Source: Enterococcus_K sp051713825
GTDB lineage: Bacteria > Bacillota > Bacilli > Lactobacillales > Enterococcaceae
Length of the DNA: 64,000 nucleotides
Direction of reading: 5' to 3'
Assembly (NCBI RefSeq): GCF_051713825.1
Contig: NZ_JBIOQR010000001.1
Location: forward strand, 2,976,001 to 3,040,000
Shown: positions 16,462-25,044 of the stretch, in pieces
Layout of the letters: every line of letters begins with the position of its first letter
Position numbering within the stretch: the stretch's first letter is position 1
Position numbers and translations under genes: made by a program
The notes under the pieces: model-generated
The model's input: only the letters and a program-made list of their open reading frames with translations
Database searches by the model: none
What the model was told of the DNA's origin: nothing

Positions 16462-16791
16462 TTATTCTTCTGAATCGCTTGACTCTTCAGATGTTTCAAT
16501 TGATGTTACAGTATCATCAACTTGAACAGAAGCAGCTGGTTTGACTGTCTTGATAGACGCACGGTCAAATTCCAAAAAGATTCCTTCACAATCTAAAACG
16601 ACTGTTCGTTTGTCTTCATTAAATTCAGAAATCACGCCATGTAATCCGCCGATTGTTACGACGTTATCACCTGGTTTCATACTGTCTAATAAGTTTTGAC
16701 GTTCTTGTTGTTGTTTCTTTTGTGAACGTGACATGAAGAACCACATCCCGATAAGAACAACGAACATCATAAGCATTGGTAAAGAAGCCAT
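16462..16791 (-). CDS. yajC: Preprotein translocase subunit YajC
   Basis: A 109-residue membrane protein: one N-terminal transmembrane helix (about 4-20), then the YajC core SRSQKKQQQERQNLLDSMKPGDNVVTIGGLHGVI, and an acidic Ser/Glu-rich tail. YajC joins the SecDF complex that aids protein export. It follows tgt by about 80 bases on the same strand, the usual tgt-yajC order in this group. Confidence 0.95.
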   Translation of the reverse strand: MASLPMLMMFVVLIGMWFFMSRSQKKQQQERQNLLDSMKPGDNVVTIGGLHGVISEFNEDKRTVVLDCEGIFLEFDRASIKTVKPAASVQVDDTVTSIETSEESSDSEE

Positions 16792-16872
16792 TTATTTCAC
16801 CTCACAGTTTTGTAATCACAATCTTAACTTTAGCAGAAAACGGCTCGTTTAACTAGCCTTTTCCTCTATTTT

Positions 16873-18018
16873 TTAGAAACTTTTCGGATTCTCTTTATTA
16901 AAGCCATATTCTTCAAAAAAGGCTTGTCTAAATTCAAGTAAATTATCATCCATAATCGCTTGACGAACTTGCTTCATCAGGTGCAACAAGAAATGAAGAT
17001 TATGATAAGAAGTTAGACGAATCCCAAAGGTTTCATCACACTTAATCAAATGGCGAACATACGCTCTTGAGTAATTTTTGCAAGTGTAACAATCACATTT
17101 TTCATCGATTGGACGGAAGTCATGTGCATATTGTGCGTTTTTAACAACAAGACGACCTTGAGAAGTCATACAAGTACCGTTACGGGCAATTCTTGTTGGT
17201 AAAACACAGTCAAACATATCCACGCCACGAATCACGCCATCTATCAGAGAATCAGCAGCTCCCACACCCATTAGGTAACGAGGTTTATTTTCAGGAATCA
17301 GAGGTGTCGTAAAATCAAGCACGCGATTCATCTCTTCTTTTGATTCACCTACAGAAAGGCCACCAATCGAATAGCCAGGAAAGTCCATCCCAACTAAATC
17401 CTTCGCACTTTGCCGACGTAAATCTTCAAAGCCCGCTCCTTGAATAATCCCAAACAAACCTTGACGATCTGGATTCGCATGTGCTTTTAAGCCACGTTCT
17501 GCCCAACGAGAAGTCCGTTCAACTGACTTTTTGACATAATCATAACTCTCGTCAAACGGCGGGCATTCATCAAAGCTCATCATGATATCTGAGCCTAATT
17601 TATTCTGAATGTTAATCGCCTTTTCAGGAGAAAGGAACATTTTTGAACCATTTAAATGATTTTTAAAATGAACGCCCTCTTCCACAATATTTCGCATATC
17701 ACTAAGCGAAAACACTTGGAAACCACCAGAATCAGTGAGAATCGGTTGGTCCCAATTCATAAATTTATGCAATCCACCAGCTTCTTCCACTAAATCCTCT
17801 CCTGGTCGAAGCCACAAGTGGTACGTGTTACTTAAAATGATTCCTGCGCCCATCTCTTTCAATTCTTCAGGCGACATTGTTTTCACAGTGGCTAATGTTC
17901 CAACAGGCATAAACATTGGTGTCGGAAACGTCCCATGTGGCGTGATAATTTCACCCAAACGAGCACCTGTATGTTTTTCTTTCTTTATTAATCGATAACG
18001 AATGGCAGGTTGAGACAT
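16873..18018 (-). CDS. tgt: tRNA-guanine transglycosylase
   Basis: A 381-residue TIM-barrel enzyme that exchanges G34 of GUN-anticodon tRNAs for preQ1. The substrate pocket motif ILTDSGGFQVFSL near residue 93 carries the catalytic region, IGGLSVGES near 219 and VLPTRIARNG near 268 hold the second active-site Asp region, and CDCYTCKNYSRAYVRHL near 308 is the zinc site. It forms a unit with yajC. queA, the next enzyme of the pathway, lies about 3.5 kb upstream, separated by the P-type ATPase and an RNA gene, which is unlike the tight queA-tgt pair of many relatives. Confidence 0.97.
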   Translation of the reverse strand: MSQPAIRYRLIKKEKHTGARLGEIITPHGTFPTPMFMPVGTLATVKTMSPEELKEMGAGIILSNTYHLWLRPGEDLVEEAGGLHKFMNWDQPILTDSGGFQVFSLSDMRNIVEEGVHFKNHLNGSKMFLSPEKAINIQNKLGSDIMMSFDECPPFDESYDYVKKSVERTSRWAERGLKAHANPDRQGLFGIIQGAGFEDLRRQSAKDLVGMDFPGYSIGGLSVGESKEEMNRVLDFTTPLIPENKPRYLMGVGAADSLIDGVIRGVDMFDCVLPTRIARNGTCMTSQGRLVVKNAQYAHDFRPIDEKCDCYTCKNYSRAYVRHLIKCDETFGIRLTSYHNLHFLLHLMKQVRQAIMDDNLLEFRQAFFEEYGFNKENPKSF

Positions 18019-18112
18019 TCATTTCCCTACTTTCTATTTTTAACTTATACAACTTTCTCTATCATAATAGTTTCCCCTTCTTTTGGCAAGATTTCACAAA
18101 AGTTCTTCTCAA

Positions 18113-18165
18113 AAATTAGAAGAGGCACCCGACCCTCACTTTGGCCAGAGTACCTCCCTTTTTGT
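18113..18165 (-). terminator. Terminator of the P-type ATPase gene
   Basis: GAGGTACTCTGGCC pairs imperfectly with GGGTCGGGTGCCTC and is followed after five bases by a T run on the minus strand. The stem has mismatches, so this call is moderate. Confidence 0.5.
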
Positions 18166-18185
18166 TCTATAGGAAACTAACGCTT

Positions 18186-20828
18186 TTAAAGCTCTTCTGT
18201 TTCTTCTTCTGGACTTTGGTGGAACTTGATCAGCTCGTTAACAAAGATAGGAACAATTGATAAGACAATCGCCAACATCCAGTGGTTTAAACTGATTCGG
18301 ACAAGTCCAAACAAATCTTGTGTGAATGGTAATAAAGCAATTACCGTGGTAATCGTTGTTGCTAATACAGCCATCTCAAAGAGTGATTTATTACTCTCTA
18401 GCTTCACTTTAAAAATGGACTGTGAACTTCTGACATTAAAGACATGTAAAATAGATGAATAAGCTAGGATTAAGAAGGCCACTGTTTGACCAACTTCATG
18501 ACTAGCATCAATCCAAGGGCTGACACTGTCAACAAATGAACCTAAATAGAAACCAAACAATGTAATGACGGTAAAGACACTCGCATTAATCCCAATTTTT
18601 TGCCATAAACCACGTGCAAAGACGCCTTCATTTCTTGGAATCGGTGCTTCATCCATAATGCCTCTTTCAGCAGGTTCTTTTCCTAAAGCAAATCCAGGTA
18701 ACCCATCTGCTACAACGTTAACAAATAACAATTGAACGGCGGTAAACGGCGCCCCCCAGCCAAACAACATCGCTAGTAGGACAATAAATATCTCTGAAAT
18801 ATTACAGCTCAACAAGAAATTAATTGCTTTTCTAATATTGCGATATACTGCACGACCTCGAGCAACTGCATCAACAATCGTCGCAAAATTATCATCCGTT
18901 AAGACCATATCAGCGGCACTTTGAGCCACGTCTGTTCCAGTAATTCCCATTGCACAGCCGACATCACTCGCTTTTAAAGCAGGTGCATCATTAACGCCAT
19001 CCCCTGTCATAGCCACAACCGCTCCTGTACGCTGCCAAGATTTAACAATTCGAATCTTATCTTCTGGTGTTACACGAGCATAGACTGACAAATCTTTAAC
19101 ACGGGCATCTAGCTCCTCATCTGTTAATTGATGTAGCTGAGAGCCAGTTAGGGCTTCACTTTTGTTTGAAAGAATGCCCAACTCTTTTGCTATGGCACTA
19201 GCTGTAACGACGTGATCTCCTGTTATCATTACTGTCTTAATTCCGGCGCGCTTGGCTCTAGCGATCGCCCCTTTACTCTCAGGTCTTGGCGGATCAATCA
19301 TTCCAATTAAGCCTAGTAAACGTAAATCTTTTTCCAAAACCTCTGAACGAATATCCGTTGGTTCCTCTTCGTGAATCGCATAACCGACTGCAATCACACG
19401 TAAAGCTTTTTTACCAAAACGATCATTTACAACAGCGGCTTGATCAACATCTCCAAAACGGAATCTGGGAAGTAGAACATCAAACGCCCCTTTTGTTATG
19501 GAGATATACTTTTTCCCCATCGAATGGACGGTTGTCATCATTTTTCGACTCGAGTCAAACGGAAGCTCGGCAATTCTTGGATATGCCTCCTCTAACTCAG
19601 CTTTCGTATGATAGTTTTCCTCAACTGCTCGAACAATCGCAGCTTCAGTCGGATTTCCCTTCACGATTAGTTCGCCATCTTCTTTTTCTACAAGAACATC
19701 TGAACAAAGAGAGGCCATTTTCAATACTTCCATTGCTTCGTCTGTCATCGCATCTTCTGTATGGATAACCTCATCTCCACGTGTCCAAACGCGGCGAACA
19801 CGCATCTTGTTCTGTGTGAGGGTCCCTGTTTTATCTGAGCAGATTACATTGGCCGTTCCAAGCGTCTCAACAGCTGGTAATTGGCGGATAATCGCATTTT
19901 TCTTAGCCATTTTTTGCACACCAAAAGCCAAGGTTAATGTCACAATCACTGTCAATGTTTCGGGAACTGCAGCAACCGCTAAGGAAACAGCTGTCATAAA
20001 CATCTCAAGCATAGGCTCTCCTTGCAGTTGACCAATGATAAAAACTAATGCAGCTGCACCTAATGCAAGTAAACTGATTCGTTTTCCTAATGAGTTTAGA
20101 CGTTTTTGTAAAGGTGTTTTTTGGGCTGTATGATCATTCAATAACCCCGCAATTTTCCCCATCTCCGTCTGCATTCCCGTTGCTGTAACCACTGCTTGAC
20201 CACGGCCATTAGCGACTGTACAGCCTTTAAAAATCATGTTCAATTGATCGCCTAAGTTTTCATCCTCTTTTCCTACGAACTCCGCATCTTTTTCTACGGC
20301 TTCACTTTCCCCGGTCAACGCAGACTCCTCAACCCTTAGCTGGGAAGTTTGCGTTAGCCGAGCATCAGCTACAATCATGGAACCAGACTCCAATACCAAA
20401 ACATCACCGACAACTATTTCTTCAGCATCAACTTTTTCAACCTTACCTTCTCTCAGAACTAGACAGGTTTGTTTGTTCATATCCTGTAAAGCAGAAAGAG
20501 CTTTTTCAGCATTACCTTCTTGAACAATTGCTAGAACTGAATTAATCACTACAATTGCTATGATTAAAATTCCTTCAAAATAATCTCCGTGATCCGTAGC
20601 AATTGCCGTATAAAATGAAATCGCTGCTGCCACCAATAGAATCATTGTCGTAAAATCAGTCAGATTATGTAGAAACTTTTTCAAAAGCGAGTCTTTTTTT
20701 GCCTCTTCAAATTTGTTTCGCCCCTGTTCTTTCAAGCGTTGACTAGCTTGAGTGTTTGTCAGACCTATTTTTACATCTGTCTGCACCTCTTCGACTAGGT
20801 AATCCACAGTTTTTTTGTATGCATCCAT
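18186..20828 (-). CDS. P-type calcium-transporting ATPase (P2 class)
   Basis: An 880-residue cation pump, probably exporting Ca2+ at the cost of ATP. An N-terminal cation-ATPase domain is followed by TGES in the actuator domain near residue 180, the phosphorylation site DKTGTLTQNKM near 335, and the hinge TGDGVND near 615; about ten membrane helices are visible. Ion-site residues are in the P2 pattern: AAVPETL in M4 (the Glu that closes the site), NISE in M5, and NVVADGLP in M6, where the Thr of the animal SERCA pump is Ala. This fits a one-ion pump like the listerial LMCA1; the ion is inferred. Single-gene unit. Confidence 0.88.
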   Translation of the reverse strand: MDAYKKTVDYLVEEVQTDVKIGLTNTQASQRLKEQGRNKFEEAKKDSLLKKFLHNLTDFTTMILLVAAAISFYTAIATDHGDYFEGILIIAIVVINSVLAIVQEGNAEKALSALQDMNKQTCLVLREGKVEKVDAEEIVVGDVLVLESGSMIVADARLTQTSQLRVEESALTGESEAVEKDAEFVGKEDENLGDQLNMIFKGCTVANGRGQAVVTATGMQTEMGKIAGLLNDHTAQKTPLQKRLNSLGKRISLLALGAAALVFIIGQLQGEPMLEMFMTAVSLAVAAVPETLTVIVTLTLAFGVQKMAKKNAIIRQLPAVETLGTANVICSDKTGTLTQNKMRVRRVWTRGDEVIHTEDAMTDEAMEVLKMASLCSDVLVEKEDGELIVKGNPTEAAIVRAVEENYHTKAELEEAYPRIAELPFDSSRKMMTTVHSMGKKYISITKGAFDVLLPRFRFGDVDQAAVVNDRFGKKALRVIAVGYAIHEEEPTDIRSEVLEKDLRLLGLIGMIDPPRPESKGAIARAKRAGIKTVMITGDHVVTASAIAKELGILSNKSEALTGSQLHQLTDEELDARVKDLSVYARVTPEDKIRIVKSWQRTGAVVAMTGDGVNDAPALKASDVGCAMGITGTDVAQSAADMVLTDDNFATIVDAVARGRAVYRNIRKAINFLLSCNISEIFIVLLAMLFGWGAPFTAVQLLFVNVVADGLPGFALGKEPAERGIMDEAPIPRNEGVFARGLWQKIGINASVFTVITLFGFYLGSFVDSVSPWIDASHEVGQTVAFLILAYSSILHVFNVRSSQSIFKVKLESNKSLFEMAVLATTITTVIALLPFTQDLFGLVRISLNHWMLAIVLSIVPIFVNELIKFHQSPEEETEEL

Positions 20829-20992
20829 TCTATTCCTCCTTATTTTCTAGTGAAAAGAAAGTTTTCCTTCCTATATTACTATAGCATGTTTTTTTCTATT
20901 TTTTATAATAAATGCCCGTTTTCTTTAGAAAAGTCACAAAATTTTCATATTTTCTGACAAAAAAATAAACAGTTCGAAAACGAGCTTTAAAT

Positions 20993-21021
20993 TTGCAAAC
21001 GCTTTCTATCCGTGGTATATT
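20993..21021 (+). promoter_or_regulatory. Promoter of the structured RNA with an overlapping cre site
   Basis: TTGCAA (20993-20998), a 17-base spacer and TATATT (21016-21021). The sequence TTGCAAACGCTTTCT at 20993-21007 fits every fixed position of the CcpA operator consensus WTGNAANCGNWNNCW and covers the -35 box, so CcpA binding should repress. Confidence 0.65.
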
Positions 21022-21026
21022 ATGAG

Positions 21027-21415
21027 TGTAAGGAAGGAGGATAAATTAGTTAGGTTAAAGAATTTCTCGATGTAGAAACATTGTAAACAAAGTTGTTAAA
21101 AGTATTAGATTCACCTTTTAGATTATGCGTGTGGAGTATTTAAGAAACTTAAAAATAGTGAATGCGTGATACGACATGTGATGCGTGGGAGCACGACATC
21201 AATTAGTAAGTCAATATCGTAATAAAAAACAATTGAATAGAGTCTCATGTTACAAAAAGTAGAAACTGTTACGAAGAACAAGATGTTTGTTTATGAGATA
21301 AAAGAAATTCAAAAGATACTTTGCATGGATAATGAAAAGTAACGTTAACCAATTAACCAACTAATTCCCTTCCGAATACAGAAAAGCTGAGCCCATCGAG
21401 AGCTCAGCTTTTTTT
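21027..21415 (+). ncRNA. Candidate structured noncoding RNA of about 390 bases
   Basis: A complete transcription unit without a credible gene: promoter at 20993-21021 and terminator at 21382-21415. The two ends can close on each other: GGAAGG (21032-21037) with CCTTCC (21368-21373), AATTAGTT (21044-21051) with AACTAATT (21359-21366), and GGTTAA (21053-21058) with TTAACC (21353-21358), 20 pairs in all. The 3' part has the C-rich UUCCCUUCC, which could pair with ribosome sites as in many Gram-positive small RNAs. The middle holds a partial repeat of GCGTG and ACGACAT. Only frames of about 15 codons occur. It does not look like rnpB, ssrA, or 6S RNA. Confidence 0.6.
21382..21415 (+). terminator. 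Terminator of the structured RNA
   Basis: A perfect 11-base stem, AAAAGCTGAGC with GCTCAGCTTTT, around a nine-base loop, followed by more T on the plus strand. Confidence 0.85.
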
Positions 21416-21546
21416 AGTTTTATAGGTTGTCCATTCATTTTCAAAGATTGCGATAACCGAATTTTAGACAGTTATCAAAACAAGCAACTTCGTATCAATT
21501 TGTTTGCTACTAATGTTTGTTCTACTATCATTAATGAACTGAGCAC

Positions 21547-22578
21547 TTATTTTACAAACATCGCATCGCCAAAACTGAAGAATCTATACTGTTCGTCAAT
21601 TGCATGTTGATAAGCCGCTAAAGTTAAATCTCTTCCTGCAAACGCGCTGACTAACATGACTAATGTTGACTTTGGTAAATGGAAATTGGTTGAGAAGGCT
21701 TGAACCACTTTAAATTCATACCCTGGCGTAATAAAGATATCTGTCCAACCACTATCTGCTTTAATTGCGCCATCGAATTTACTACCAATTGTTTCAAGTG
21801 TTCGAATCGAGGTCGTGCCGACTGCGACGATTTTTCCACCGTTTTCCCGAACTTGGTTTAATTGATTGGCCGCCTCTTCAGTTAATCGATAAAACTCACT
21901 ATGCATCTCATGTTCGGAGATATTCTCAACACTCACTGGACGGAAAGTTCCAAGTCCCACATGCAGTGTTAAATAAACCAGCTGAATTCCTTTTGCTTGA
22001 ATCGCTTCTAACAACTCAGGAGTAAAATGAAGGCCGGCAGTTGGTGCTGCTGCTGAGCCATTTTCTTTAGCATACACTGTTTGATAACGATCCGGATCAG
22101 AAAGTCGTTCTTTAATATAGGGTGGTAAAGGCATTTCGCCTAAAGATTCTAAGATTTCTAAGAAAATGCCGTCATAAGAAAAAGTAATGATTCGTCCACC
22201 ATGTTCCAGCTCTTCGTTCACAATTGCTTTTAAGCGTCCGTCACCAAAAACAATTTCTGTGCCAACCTTTGCTCTTTTTGCAGGTTTAATTAAAGTTTCC
22301 CATGTATCCCCTGATGTATTTGTTAATAATAAAATCTCCAGGTGAGCCCCTGTTTCAGGTTTCTCTCCATGCAGACGGGCAGGTAGAACACGCGTATCAT
22401 TCATAACCAAGGCATCGCCAGCCTCTAATTCATCGATGATTTCATGGAAATGCTTATCTTCCATTTCCTTTGTTTCACGATTCAAAACTAATAAACGAGA
22501 GCTTGCTCTGTCTTGTAAAGGCGTTTGAGCAATCAATTCTTCTGGTAAATTAAAATCAAAATCTTCAGTTGTTAACAT
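21547..22578 (-). CDS. queA: S-adenosylmethionine:tRNA ribosyltransferase-isomerase
   Basis: A 343-residue enzyme that turns preQ1 in tRNA into epoxyqueuosine using the ribosyl group of S-adenosylmethionine. FDFNLPEELIAQTPLQDRASSRLLVL (residues about 7-32), FHEIIDELEAGDALVMNDTRVLPARL, GSAAAPTAGLHFT near 175 and LHVGLGTFRPV near 205 are the family landmarks. It uses tRNA modified by Tgt. It has its own promoter region and no close partner gene. The final step, queG or queH, is not in the window. Confidence 0.97.
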   Translation of the reverse strand: MLTTEDFDFNLPEELIAQTPLQDRASSRLLVLNRETKEMEDKHFHEIIDELEAGDALVMNDTRVLPARLHGEKPETGAHLEILLLTNTSGDTWETLIKPAKRAKVGTEIVFGDGRLKAIVNEELEHGGRIITFSYDGIFLEILESLGEMPLPPYIKERLSDPDRYQTVYAKENGSAAAPTAGLHFTPELLEAIQAKGIQLVYLTLHVGLGTFRPVSVENISEHEMHSEFYRLTEEAANQLNQVRENGGKIVAVGTTSIRTLETIGSKFDGAIKADSGWTDIFITPGYEFKVVQAFSTNFHLPKSTLVMLVSAFAGRDLTLAAYQHAIDEQYRFFSFGDAMFVK

Positions 22579-22700
22579 TCCTATTCACTCTTTCTTCACT
22601 ATAGTCTTCGTCATTTTATCACTTTTTCACTTGAAAGGCGAACATCGCCCTTGTCTTTTTTTGGAGGACTTAGCACAACTCTTTTATTTCACACGAAGTT

Positions 22701-22870
22701 CTATTCTAATGACTCAAAGACTGTCTGCACGGTATAAATAGCATTTAAGGCTTCGGGGAACCCTACGGAATACATTGTGTGAAGACTTCTATAATCTCCT
22801 CTTGTGATAATCCTACGTTCAAACAACCATGGATATGCACGGTTAACTGATTGTGCGTGTCTCCTTTCCT
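22701..22870 (-). pseudogene. Remnant of a carboxymuconolactone decarboxylase family gene
   Basis: On the minus strand the frame reads QLTVHIHGCLNVGLSQEEI and continues IEVFTQCIP, then meets a stop; shifting frame by a small deletion at about 22760 continues GFPEALNAIYTVQTVFESLE to a natural stop at 22701. Together these match the C-terminal half of the carboxymuconolactone decarboxylase/AhpD-like family (HIHG and GFPEALN motifs). No N-terminal half or start codon can be found upstream. I call it a decayed gene; the rest of 22579-23100 shows nothing else that I can support. Confidence 0.6.
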
Positions 22871-23187
22871 TACCGCTTTATCAAAGTAAACGCCTCAGAC
22901 AAAGAATCTATAGAACGTCATTTTGTTTCTTAGGTTGTTTTTACTTACCGACTTTGGTTATTCTATTTTCCAAAATTATCCTTCACGTACTCACGACAGT
23001 CTCTAATGAAACCGCCTTGCTAAATTATTGAAAATTTTCAGAAAAATAGTTATTTTATTCTAATCCTTCGACTCAAAAGTTAGACTATCAAAGAAATTTA
23101 TAATGTGTCCTATTTGAGAATCCCAAGATTATCATGCATACTGATAACGTAAACAAAAATCAAAATGAAAATCTCGAGGTGAGAAAG

Positions 23188-24402
23188 TTGATAGAATTTC
23201 AACATGTGTCAAAAATATATAAGGGTGGAAAAATTGCCGTTGATGATGTAAATATCTCCTTTGAAAAAGGCGAATTTATTTGCTTTATCGGTACAAGTGG
23301 AAGCGGGAAGACAACAACCATGCGGATGCTTAACAGAATGACGGATCCAACCAAAGGGAAAATTTTGATTGATGGACAAGATATTCAAAAAACGAATCCT
23401 GTTGAACTAAGAAGAAAAATTGGATACGTCATTCAAAATATTGGCTTAATGCCACATATGACGATTAGAGAGAATATCACACTTGTCCAAAAGCTTTTAA
23501 AACAAAGTCAAGAAGATCGTGACAAAACAGCGGAGAAAATGATTGATTTAGTTGAACTCCCCCGTGAAATGCTTGACCGTTACCCAGATGAGCTTTCAGG
23601 AGGCCAGCAACAAAGAATCGGTGTCGTCCGCGCATTGGCTGCCAATCAAGATATTATTTTGATGGATGAACCTTTTGGCGCTTTGGATCCAATTACCAGA
23701 GACGCACTTCAAGATCTAGTAAAGGATTTGCAAGAACGTCTCGGAAAAACAATTGTCTTTGTTACGCATGATATGGATGAAGCACTAAAGCTTGCCAACC
23801 GTATTGCCATCATGAGTGAAGGAAAAGTCATACAATTCGATACCCCAGAAAACATTTTACGCAGTCCAGCCAATGAATTCGTTGAAGAGCTAATTGGAGA
23901 AGATCGTTTACTTCAAGCTAAACCTGACGTCACACGTGTTGAAGAAGTCATGTTAAGTACAGCTATTACTATCACACCAGAAAAATCCTTACAAGAAGCC
24001 ATCAAACTTATGCGTGAAAAACGAGTAGATACCTTATTAGTTGTCGACAATTCACGTACGCTAAAAGGGTTTATTGATGTTGAAACACTTGATAAAATGC
24101 GTGGCAAAGTCTCAAGCGTTGGGGACATTACTAATCCGAAAGTCTTCTCTGTGAAAAAAACAGCTTTACTTCGCGACACCCTACAAAGAATTCTAAAACG
24201 AGGACTAAAATATGTTCCCGTAGTAGATGAAAAGAACCGAATCGTAGGAATCCTAACCCGTGCTTCTCTTGTTGATATCGTCTATGATGTCATTTGGGGA
24301 GAAGAAGGTTCCATCACCGAAGCCATAGAAGCGGCCAAACCAGAAGTAGCTCCTACAGATAAAGAGATCCAGACAGACACGAACATAAAAGAAGGTGTGT
24401 AG
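23188..24402 (+). CDS. opuCA: Osmolyte ABC transporter ATPase with CBS pair (OpuCA type)
   Basis: A 404-residue ATPase for uptake of glycine betaine, carnitine or choline. I start at TTG 23188 (MIEFQHVSKIYKGG), which has GAGGTG six bases before it and gives the normal family N-terminus; an ATG at 23134 would add 18 unusual residues. Walker A GTSGSGKTT near 36, LSGGQQQR near 138, and Walker B ILMDEPFGALDP near 157 are present. A CBS pair fills residues 250-380; in OpuCA proteins it binds c-di-AMP, which shuts the importer. First gene of opuCABCD; TATAAT at 23099-23104 may be its -10 box. Confidence 0.92.
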   Translation: MIEFQHVSKIYKGGKIAVDDVNISFEKGEFICFIGTSGSGKTTTMRMLNRMTDPTKGKILIDGQDIQKTNPVELRRKIGYVIQNIGLMPHMTIRENITLVQKLLKQSQEDRDKTAEKMIDLVELPREMLDRYPDELSGGQQQRIGVVRALAANQDIILMDEPFGALDPITRDALQDLVKDLQERLGKTIVFVTHDMDEALKLANRIAIMSEGKVIQFDTPENILRSPANEFVEELIGEDRLLQAKPDVTRVEEVMLSTAITITPEKSLQEAIKLMREKRVDTLLVVDNSRTLKGFIDVETLDKMRGKVSSVGDITNPKVFSVKKTALLRDTLQRILKRGLKYVPVVDEKNRIVGILTRASLVDIVYDVIWGEEGSITEAIEAAKPEVAPTDKEIQTDTNIKEGV

Positions 24403-24405
24403 TTT

Positions 24406-25044
24406 ATGAGTGATTTTTTTAGTCAACATGGCGAAGAAATTTTATCAAAGAGTGTCGAGCATCTGTATATTTCCTTTTTTGCTTTACTGATTGGCATTAT
24501 CATCGCAGTCCCGTTAGGAATCTTGCTCACTCGGTTTCAAAAAGTAGCAAATATCGTGATTGGGATTACCAGTGCATTGCAGACTGTCCCTTCTCTTGCA
24601 TTACTGGCTTTAATGATTCCTTTTTTTGGTGTTGGAAAAACACCAGCAATTATCGCTTTGTTCATCTACTCACTTCTTCCTATTTTGAGAAATACCTATA
24701 TCGGAATGAAGAGTGTTGATTGGAACTATCGAGATGTCGCAAAAGGAATGGGCATGACCAATCTTCAGTCAATTTTTAGTGTCGAGCTACCAATCGCTAT
24801 GCCAACCATTATGGCAGGAATTCGTTTGGCCGCCGTTTATGTTATTTCTTGGGCAACACTCGCCTCTTATATAGGTGCAGGTGGATTAGGTGATTTGATT
24901 TTTAGTGGTTTAAATAACTATCAGCCTGACCTAATTTTTGCAGGAACCATTCCCGTAACAATTCTGGCTTTATTAGCCGATCTTTTATTGGGTGTCTTAG
25001 AAAACAAATTAACTCCTGCAGCATTAAAGGAGCGTGAACAATAA
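24406..25044 (+). CDS. opuCB: Osmolyte ABC transporter permease (OpuCB type)
   Basis: A 212-residue integral membrane protein with about five or six helices and the permease loop GMGMTNLQSIFSVELPIAMPTIMAGIR at about 124-150, which docks on the ATPase. It starts four bases after opuCA and its stop overlaps the start of the binding-protein gene. SLQTVPSLALLALMIP-like sequence (about 46-62) is shared with the second permease of the operon. Confidence 0.92.
   Translation: MSDFFSQHGEEILSKSVEHLYISFFALLIGIIIAVPLGILLTRFQKVANIVIGITSALQTVPSLALLALMIPFFGVGKTPAIIALFIYSLLPILRNTYIGMKSVDWNYRDVAKGMGMTNLQSIFSVELPIAMPTIMAGIRLAAVYVISWATLASYIGAGGLGDLIFSGLNNYQPDLIFAGTIPVTILALLADLLLGVLENKLTPAALKEREQ

Noticed and set aside
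19286..19768. A 160-codon plus-strand frame
   Set aside because: It lies fully inside the P-type ATPase gene in another frame, has no ribosome site, and its translation resembles no protein.
20993..21415. The RNA as rnpB, tmRNA, 6S RNA or a T-box
   Set aside because: It lacks the conserved cores I know for these (no RNase P core motifs, no tRNA-like ends, no T-box bulge) and is AU-rich in the middle.
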